Assembly (NCBI GenBank): GCA_964543235.1
Contig: CAZIXE010000030.1
Coordinates: forward strand, 1-44,933
Source of the DNA: JANMMJ01 sp964543235
Lineage (GTDB): Bacteria > Pseudomonadota > Alphaproteobacteria > Rhizobiales > Aestuariivirgaceae
Direction: 5' to 3'
Length of the DNA: 44,933 bases
A program made the translations under genes and the position numbers. The notes under the pieces were generated by a model. It worked only from the letters and a program-made list of their open reading frames with translations. It did no database searches and had not been told where the DNA came from. How positions within the stretch are numbered: position 1 is the first letter of the stretch; each line of letters starts with the position of its first letter. This document shows, in pieces, positions 39,489 to 44,933 of this stretch.

Positions 39489-41561
39489 ATGAATCTCGGT
39501 ATCAGCAAGATCGGACGGCGGATTGTGCTGCTGGTATCCCTGTCCGTCATCGTGTCCTTGCTGACCGCCAGCAGCGCGTTTCTGCTCCTCGAATTTCGGG
39601 ACGGCATCGATACCCGCAAGGCCAATGTGCAAGCGACCGGTTACGTTTTCGCCTCGGCCATCGCCGACTCCGTCGACAAGGGAAATCCCCAGGACGCTCT
39701 CAATGTGCTGCGTTCGATCAGCCGGCTGCCGGAGATCACCTATGCCGTGGCGCTGGACCGCAGCGGCCACCAGATTGCGGCGCTGGGAGAAGGCGTGCTG
39801 CTCGAGGGCGAGCTGGCGCAAAGCGGCGGCTCGGTGTTGGAGCTTCTGACACGACGTTCGATGCCGGTCACGATCGATATCATCAAGGCCTCGGAACGGG
39901 TCGGCCGGCTGGTTCTGGTCGCCGACATTTCGAGCCTGCATGAGCAGCTCGCCCGGTCGGTGCTGGTGACGATCGTGACAGCGCTGATTGCTGCGGGAAT
40001 CGGCCTCGCTGCAGCCATGCGGCTGCAACGGCGCATCGCCGGACCCATCGTCACGCTCACCGAGGCCATGACACGGGTACGCAAGAGCCGTGACTACTCC
40101 ACGCAGGTGAAACATGCGGCGGACGATGAAACCGGCGTGCTGGTCGAGGCCTTCAACGACATGATGGCGGAAATTTCCTACCGCGACGTGGCCATGAAGC
40201 GGCTCGCCTACTTCGATCCGCTCACCGGCCTTGCCAACCGCCAGGAATTCCAGCGCCAGCTCGATCTGCTGCTCAAGGAATGCGGCGAGGCGGAAATCAC
40301 CGCGGCGCTGTTTCTACTCGATCTCGACGAATTCAAGTCCATCAACGACAGCTACGGACATTCGGCGGGCGATGCCCTGCTCGTCAATGTCGCGGCGGGC
40401 CTCAGCGAGTTCAAAATGGAGGAACTGCATGTCGCACGGCTCGGCGGCGATGAATTTGCGGTGATTGCCGGCGGCATCAGCAGCGAACGTGAAGCGGAAG
40501 CACTGCTGGAGCGACTGACGGGAACTCTCAAGCAGCCCGTCGAGATCATGGGCCGCCAAGTCGAGATCGGGTTCAGCGCAGGTGCTGCAATGATTCCCCG
40601 CGATGGGCGGACCTCGAGCGATCTGTTGCGCCGTGCCGATCTGGCGCTGTACAGCGCCAAGCGGGCCGGCAAGGGCAGGCTGCACTGTTATCATCATAAG
40701 CTTGACGAGGACGCGCAGATCAGGACGGCGCTGGCGATCGACCTGCGCCACGCAATCCGCGAGAATCAGCTGCTGGTCCATTACCAGCCACAAGTCGACA
40801 TCCACTCCGGCGTGGTCGACGGGTTCGAAAGCCTGCTGCGCTGGCAGCACCCGCAACGCGGACTGGTACCGCCCGACCTGTTCATTCCCATTGCCGAAAG
40901 CAATGGCCTCATTTGCGACCTTGGCCAATGGATTTTGCGCGAGAGCTGCCGGCAGGCCCGCGCATGGATGGATGCGGGCTTCGTCCTGCGGCAGATGTCG
41001 GTCAATGTGTCGGTGGCGCAGATCCGCCAGGCGGATTTTCACCGGCAAGTCGAGCGCGTCCTCGCGGAGACGCGGCTGCCAGCCTACGTCCTGTGCCTGG
41101 AGGTTACCGAGAGCCTGTTTGCCGGCATTTCTCCGAAGCAGGTCAAAACCATGCTCGATGCCCTGAAGGGGATCGGCGTGACGCTTGCCATCGACGATTT
41201 CGGGACAGGCTATTCGTCACTGTCCTACCTGCAGGGGCTGCCGTTCGACAAGCTCAAGATCGACCGGGCCTTTGTCACCGGCGTCGAAGCCGACGCCGAC
41301 AAGCGGCGGCTGCTGTCGGGGGTGATCGACCTCGGCCATGCGCTCGACCTGGTCATCGTGGCGGAAGGCGCCGAAACTCCCGGCGAAGTCACGCTGCTTC
41401 GCGAAATGCAGGCCGATCAGGTGCAAGGTTATGTGTTCAGCCGGCCTCTGCCAGCGCCGGCCGTCGTTGAAGCGGCGGGACAGATCATGCGGGATTTCGA
41501 ACGGCAATTCGGTCGCGATGTTGCTGGTCTCGAGCGTGCGCCACTGTTGAAGGCGGGCTGA
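39489..41561 (+). CDS. Membrane-bound GGDEF-EAL c-di-GMP regulator with HAMP domain
   Basis: A 690-residue inner-membrane protein: TM1 (about 11-34), a periplasmic sensor of 120 residues with CHASE8-like spacing, TM2 (156-178), HAMP (179-232), GGDEF (235-400) and EAL (415-670). The cyclase motif LGGDEF (319-323) is intact, but the inhibitory RxxD is absent (MEEL at that place). The EAL motif reads ESL (447-449); other phosphodiesterase residues such as LEVTES, DDFGTGYSSL and KIDR remain, so it may be slow or intact. GGGAG is 3 bases before the ATG. It faces the three tadG-like genes across a shared promoter region. Which activity dominates is not decided by sequence. Confidence 0.94.
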   Translation: MNLGISKIGRRIVLLVSLSVIVSLLTASSAFLLLEFRDGIDTRKANVQATGYVFASAIADSVDKGNPQDALNVLRSISRLPEITYAVALDRSGHQIAALGEGVLLEGELAQSGGSVLELLTRRSMPVTIDIIKASERVGRLVLVADISSLHEQLARSVLVTIVTALIAAGIGLAAAMRLQRRIAGPIVTLTEAMTRVRKSRDYSTQVKHAADDETGVLVEAFNDMMAEISYRDVAMKRLAYFDPLTGLANRQEFQRQLDLLLKECGEAEITAALFLLDLDEFKSINDSYGHSAGDALLVNVAAGLSEFKMEELHVARLGGDEFAVIAGGISSEREAEALLERLTGTLKQPVEIMGRQVEIGFSAGAAMIPRDGRTSSDLLRRADLALYSAKRAGKGRLHCYHHKLDEDAQIRTALAIDLRHAIRENQLLVHYQPQVDIHSGVVDGFESLLRWQHPQRGLVPPDLFIPIAESNGLICDLGQWILRESCRQARAWMDAGFVLRQMSVNVSVAQIRQADFHRQVERVLAETRLPAYVLCLEVTESLFAGISPKQVKTMLDALKGIGVTLAIDDFGTGYSSLSYLQGLPFDKLKIDRAFVTGVEADADKRRLLSGVIDLGHALDLVIVAEGAETPGEVTLLREMQADQVQGYVFSRPLPAPAVVEAAGQIMRDFERQFGRDVAGLERAPLLKAG

Positions 41562-41669
41562 ATCACTGCCACAGCCTGACCGGCAAGCAAATGGGGTTTG
41601 CTTCACGTGCGGGCCACGGTTTAATTCCGCATGTCGCATGGCCGTGCTGTTGAAGGGTGATCTCCTGTC

Positions 41670-42659
41670 TTGCCCGATGCCGCCCGTATCATCTTCGCGT
41701 CGCAGCGTCTTCGCGCCCTTCTCTTCGCGCGGGGCGGCCGCACGCTCAATATCACCTTCGAGTTCTGGAAGCCTGAGAAGACCGGCTTCGTGGCAGCCAG
41801 CGGCGGCTCGCTGCGCTACTTCGAGGAACGCGGCTGGAGCCATCTCGATGTCAGCACCAGCCAGAACGACTGGTTCCTCAACGAGGATACGCCGGCACTG
41901 ATGCAGGCGATCGGCGCGGCGGCCGGGGCCTATCAGATAACCATCTGTTTCGGCTCGAGCATGGGAGGCTATGGTGCGCTGCTCTATTCCGGTGCGGCCA
42001 GGGCTTCGCGTATCATCACCACATCGCCGCAGTACTCGATCGATCCTGCCAAGGTGCCGTTCGACCGGCGCTGGCGGAACGACGCAAGCCGCGCCGATTT
42101 CCGCTTCGACGATCTCAAGCGGTTCGCGCAGCGGGATGCAGAGGCGCTGCTGCTTTACGACCCCTGTGACGAACTTGACAGCCGCCATATCAGCCTGCTG
42201 ACCGGAGACTTTCCGGCCTGGCGGGCGGTGCCGATGTGGATGAGCGGCCATCCGGCGTCGAAGGTTTTCATCGAAGCCGGCACCATGAGCCGGCTGGGCG
42301 ACCTGCTTCGTGAAACGCCGGTGCCACTCGCGGCGGTGGCGGCGCTGCGGCGGCAGTCGCGCCGGCAGTCGCCCGGCTACTGGCTGGCACTGGCCAAGCG
42401 GGCCGGGGCGCGGCGGCCGGCGCTGGCGGAGACGGCCGTCAGGCGGGCGCTCGCCTGTGAGTTCCGTGACGAGACCATCCGATTCCGCACCGGAGCGCTC
42501 GCGGCGGAAGCGGGCAACGCCGCGGGTCTGGGCCTGATGCGGCAGGCGATCGCCGCGACACCCTCACCCCCAGCCTGGTGGCTGTGGCGGCTGGACCAGC
42601 TGCGGCAGCGGCTGGCGGAGGCAGATGCAGCCGCTGCCGGGGACGGCAATTTGCCTTGA
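41670..42659 (+). CDS. Alpha/beta-hydrolase-like protein of unknown function
   Basis: A 329-residue soluble protein. An alpha/beta-hydrolase core covers about residues 25-205: nucleophile elbow CFGSSMGGYGA (Ser97), an acid in LLYDPCDELD (Asp164 or Asp167) and a candidate His194 in SGHPASK. The N-terminal strand LNITFEFW is as in small thioesterase-like members. The last 110 residues are helical and Ala/Arg-rich (TPR-like: ALAKRAGARRPALAETAVRRALACEFRD). No lid or transmembrane segment is seen. The start is a TTG with AAGGGTGA about 10 bases upstream. It follows the c-di-GMP gene by 108 bases and may be independent of it. Confidence 0.7.
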   Translation: MPDAARIIFASQRLRALLFARGGRTLNITFEFWKPEKTGFVAASGGSLRYFEERGWSHLDVSTSQNDWFLNEDTPALMQAIGAAAGAYQITICFGSSMGGYGALLYSGAARASRIITTSPQYSIDPAKVPFDRRWRNDASRADFRFDDLKRFAQRDAEALLLYDPCDELDSRHISLLTGDFPAWRAVPMWMSGHPASKVFIEAGTMSRLGDLLRETPVPLAAVAALRRQSRRQSPGYWLALAKRAGARRPALAETAVRRALACEFRDETIRFRTGALAAEAGNAAGLGLMRQAIAATPSPPAWWLWRLDQLRQRLAEADAAAAGDGNLP

Positions 42660-42721
42660 TTTGCCCGCCTTGGTGGCTTACCGCCCAGACCCACAGGCAG
42701 CGAATGCGAGGTGGCCCTGCG

Positions 42722-43387
42722 GTGAGCGATGAATCCCTTTTCAGAGAGGTGGACGAGGAAGTCCGCCAGGAGCAGCTCAAGAAGCTGTGGGGCAGGTACG
42801 GCAATGTGATCACGGCCGCCGTCCTGGCGGTGGTCGCCGGCGTTGCCGCCTTCAAGGGCTGGCAATACTGGCAGGTGAAACAGGCGGAAGCGGCGGGCGA
42901 AGCGTTCTTCACTGCCAGCCGCCTGATCAACGAGGGCAAGCATGAAGACGCCCAGAAGATCCTGACCGGGATCAGCCACCAGGGCTATGCGCTGCTGGCC
43001 AGATTCCGCCTCGCCGCCGATCAGGCATCGCAAGGCAGGGCGGATGAAGCGATCAAGAGCTATGAGGCGATTGCCGCCGACACTGCGGCGCCGCCGGCGA
43101 TGCGGGAACTCGCCAGGATCCGGGCCGGTTACCTTTTGGCCGATAGGCTGTCGCCCGGCGATCTCGACGCCAAGCTCGGCGATCTCGGCCGGGACGGCAA
43201 TCCGTGGCGCAATCAGGTGCGCGAAATCCTGGCGATTGCAGCGTGGCGGACCGGCGAATACCTCACCGCCGACAAGCAGGTGAATGCCATTCTTGCCGAC
43301 CGCGATGCGCCGGCCGGCCTCAGGCAGCGGGCACAGATGCTGGCGGAGCTGCTGCTGCCGCGCCTCGACAAGCCGGCGGCTCCCTAG
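42722..43387 (+). CDS. YfgM-like membrane-anchored tetratricopeptide protein
   Basis: A 221-residue protein with a short cytosolic N-terminus, one membrane helix (about residues 27-46, NVITAAVLAVVAGVAAFKGW) and a periplasmic TPR-like domain (AGEAFFTASRLINEGKHEDA onward; DUF2133/YfgM family). YfgM relatives associate with SecYEG and periplasmic chaperones in E. coli and sit beside bamB and der, as here (der is 16 bases downstream). GTG 42722 gives the family start (SDESLFREVDEEVRQEQLKKL); an ATG at 42704 is a weaker choice. No bamB gene lies between, although that is the usual order. Confidence 0.88.
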   Translation: MSDESLFREVDEEVRQEQLKKLWGRYGNVITAAVLAVVAGVAAFKGWQYWQVKQAEAAGEAFFTASRLINEGKHEDAQKILTGISHQGYALLARFRLAADQASQGRADEAIKSYEAIAADTAAPPAMRELARIRAGYLLADRLSPGDLDAKLGDLGRDGNPWRNQVREILAIAAWRTGEYLTADKQVNAILADRDAPAGLRQRAQMLAELLLPRLDKPAAP

Positions 43388-43402
43388 GCCCATTGCCGCT
43401 CC

Positions 43403-44767
43403 ATGCCGGCTACGGTTGCCATTCTCGGACGCCCCAATGTGGGCAAGTCCACGCTGTTCAACCGGCTGGTGGGGCAGAAGCTGGCACTGGTCGACGATCA
43501 GCCCGGCGTCACGCGTGACCGGCGCGAGGGCGAGGCGCGGCTGCTCGACCTCCGGTTCAGGGTGTTCGATACGGCCGGCCTCGACGAAGCGCCCCGCGGT
43601 TCGCTCGCAGCGCGCATGAGCAGCCAGGCGGAGGCCGCGATCGCGGCTGCCGACCTGTGCCTGTTCGTCGTCGATGCGCGGGCCGGCGTGACCCCGGTCG
43701 AGCGCAGCTTCGCGGCACGGCTGCGCAAGAGCGGCAAGCCGATCATCCTGGTGGCCAACAAGGCCGAAGGACGGGCCAGCCAGGCCGGCTATCTCGAAGC
43801 CTATGAACTCGGTCTTGGCGAAGCGGTGCCGATATCGGCCGAGCATGGCGAGGGCATGGCCGATCTCTACGACGCGCTGGCACCGGCCCTGGAAAGGCTG
43901 GCGCGCGAAGACGGGAGCGGCGAGGCGGCGGCGAAACCGCTCAAGCTCGCCATCATCGGCCAGCCCAATGCCGGGAAGTCGACGCTGATCAATGCCCTGA
44001 TCGGCCAGGAACGCCTGCTGACCGGGCCGGAGGCGGGGATCACGCGTGATGCCATCGCGGTCGACTGGGCATGGCAGGGGCGGCCCATCAGGCTGTGGGA
44101 CACGGCCGGAATCCGGCGCAAGGCCCGGGTGACGGAAAAGGTCGAGAAACTCGCGGTGGCCGATGCGCTGCGGGCCATCCGCTTTGCCGAATGCGTCGTG
44201 GTATTGATCGATGCCACAACCGAGATCGAGGCGCAGGATCTCTCGCTCGCCGACCTGGTGGCTAGCGAGGGCCGGGCCGTGGTGCTGGCGCTCGGCAAAT
44301 GGGATCTCGTCAGCGACCGGCAGAAGAAAATGCACGAGGTTCTCGACAGGCTTGCAGACGTGCTGCCGGACATCCGCGGTGTCCGGGTCATACCGGTGTC
44401 GGCGCGGCGCGAGCAGGGTTTCGACGAACTGATGGACGCCGTGTTCGATGCGGTCGACAAGTGGTCGGCGCGGATTGCGACGGCCCAGGTCAATCGCTGG
44501 CTCGAAGCGATGCTGGCCCGCAATCCGCCGCCGGCGCCGGGCGGGCGGCGCATCAAGATCCGCTATGCGACGCAGGTGAGCACCAGGCCCCCGACTTTCG
44601 CCTTGTTCGGCAACCAGCTGAAAGACCTGCCGGAAAGCTATCTGCGCTATCTCAGGAACGGCCTGCGCCAGGATTTCGGACTGGATGGCGTGCCGATCCG
44701 GTTTTCGCTGCGGGGCGGCCGCAATCCCTTCGACCCGAAGGCACGGCGCCACGGGCGGCGGCGCTGA
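43403..44767 (+). CDS. der: Ribosome biogenesis GTPase Der (EngA)
   Basis: A 454-residue essential GTPase with two tandem Era-like G domains and a KH-like C-terminus, acting in 50S subunit assembly. G domain 1: GRPNVGKSTLF, DTAG in FDTAGLDEAP, NKAE. G domain 2: GQPNAGKSTLI, DTAGIRRKARV and KWDLVS (a KxD variant of NKxD, usual in the family). The KH-like part (about 350-440) holds IKIRYATQVSTRPPTFALFGN and the basic tail FDPKARRHGRRR. It is 15 bases after the YfgM-like gene and co-transcribed with it. Confidence 0.97.
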   Translation: MPATVAILGRPNVGKSTLFNRLVGQKLALVDDQPGVTRDRREGEARLLDLRFRVFDTAGLDEAPRGSLAARMSSQAEAAIAAADLCLFVVDARAGVTPVERSFAARLRKSGKPIILVANKAEGRASQAGYLEAYELGLGEAVPISAEHGEGMADLYDALAPALERLAREDGSGEAAAKPLKLAIIGQPNAGKSTLINALIGQERLLTGPEAGITRDAIAVDWAWQGRPIRLWDTAGIRRKARVTEKVEKLAVADALRAIRFAECVVVLIDATTEIEAQDLSLADLVASEGRAVVLALGKWDLVSDRQKKMHEVLDRLADVLPDIRGVRVIPVSARREQGFDELMDAVFDAVDKWSARIATAQVNRWLEAMLARNPPPAPGGRRIKIRYATQVSTRPPTFALFGNQLKDLPESYLRYLRNGLRQDFGLDGVPIRFSLRGGRNPFDPKARRHGRRR

Positions 44768-44859
44768 ACGCCACACGGGCGCGACCGGCCGGGATGCTGG
44801 AATCGCAGCGGCCCGGGAGCGGTGTGCGCTTCCGGGTCAGACGCGCCAGGACCGGCGCC

Positions 44860-44933
44860 TCAGGACGTGTCGGGCCGCAGCGCATCGAAGGCAAGGCCGT
44901 GGCATTCGCGTAAGACCTCGTCGACGTCGTAAA
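44860..44933 (-). CDS. C-terminal end of a gene running off the window
   Basis: On the minus strand an open frame enters at the window edge and ends at a TGA (44860-44862), giving YDVDEVLRECHGLAFDALRPDTS as two pieces of at most 20 residues: YDVDEVLRECHG and LAFDALRPDTS. It is convergent with der, with about 90 bases between stops. Codon use is ordinary for the window. The fragment is too short to name; it could be chance. Confidence 0.35.
   Translation of the reverse strand, partial: YDVDEVLRECHGLAFDALRPDTS

Noticed and set aside
41585..41603. Hairpin AAGCAAA-TGGGG-TTTGCTT after the GGDEF-EAL gene
   Set aside because: The stem is only 7 base pairs, AT-rich and lacks a U-tract, so a terminator call is not supported.
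42377..44776. A 799-codon open frame on the minus strand
   Set aside because: It is antisense to der, the YfgM-like gene and part of the hydrolase gene. All three have clear family motifs, and the antisense product is Arg/His/Pro-rich with no domain. Long antisense frames are expected in high-GC DNA.
1..44933. tRNA, rRNA, riboswitch, insertion sequence, phage or attachment site
   Set aside because: I scanned the intergenic gaps and found no cloverleaf, transposase, integrase or recognisable aptamer core; upstream of metAA no SAM riboswitch was evident.

Overview
This is a high-GC chromosomal window with tightly packed operons, many ATGA/GTGA start-stop overlaps and frequent GTG/TTG starts. 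Protein families and gene order (coaD - two cyclophilins - queA - tgt; a membrane-anchored YfgM-like protein followed by der; MetA with Glu111; YARHG, CelD-type GNAT and TadG-like proteins) point to an alphaproteobacterium, most likely Hyphomicrobiales (Rhizobiales). The genus cannot be fixed from the sequence. I see no tRNA, rRNA, insertion sequence, phage or CRISPR. A run of exactly 100 Ns (11561-11660) is a scaffold gap inside a gene.

Layout. 1-9200: single genes and short operons: arylamine N-acetyltransferase, a CBS-domain protein, a Tat-exported L,D-transpeptidase, two tandem paralogous small lipoproteins, a YARHG protein, a CelD-type acyltransferase, an orphan TRAP solute-binding protein, a SixA-like phosphatase, and metA behind a P-loop ATPase of unknown role. 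9202-11788: a surface-lipoprotein pair, a TbpB-like lipoprotein (interrupted by the N gap) followed by its probable Slam outer-membrane translocon. A strong intrinsic terminator sits inside the slam signal-peptide codons. 11880-14467: two overlapping FAD amine/amino-acid oxidoreductases. 14474-16800: an rRNA/tRNA methyltransferase - MoxR ATPase - ankyrin operon. 16873-21691: housekeeping genes (coaD, ppiA/ppiB, queA, tgt), then a CoxG-like protein with a histone-H1-like Lys/Ala/Pro tail.

21700-27864: a spermidine/putrescine-type ABC transporter (binding protein, ATPase, two permeases) split by a 652-residue RTX calcium-binding protein built from 203-residue super-repeats. 28039-35061: 8-oxoguanine deaminase, an orphan polar-amino-acid-type ABC ATPase, and a complete CUT2 (ribose-type) ABC importer with a cupin. 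35062-39173: three tandem TadG-like paralogues, each with an N-terminal membrane anchor and a domain with six conserved cysteines. They are divergent from a membrane GGDEF-EAL regulator (39489-41561). 41670-44933: an alpha/beta-hydrolase-like protein, a YfgM-like protein, der, and the end of one further gene on the minus strand.

The most promising less-described units are the TadG-like triplet beside the c-di-GMP protein, the Slam/lipoprotein pair with its in-gene terminator, the RTX protein lodged in a polyamine-type ABC locus, and the CoxG/H1-tail fusion.
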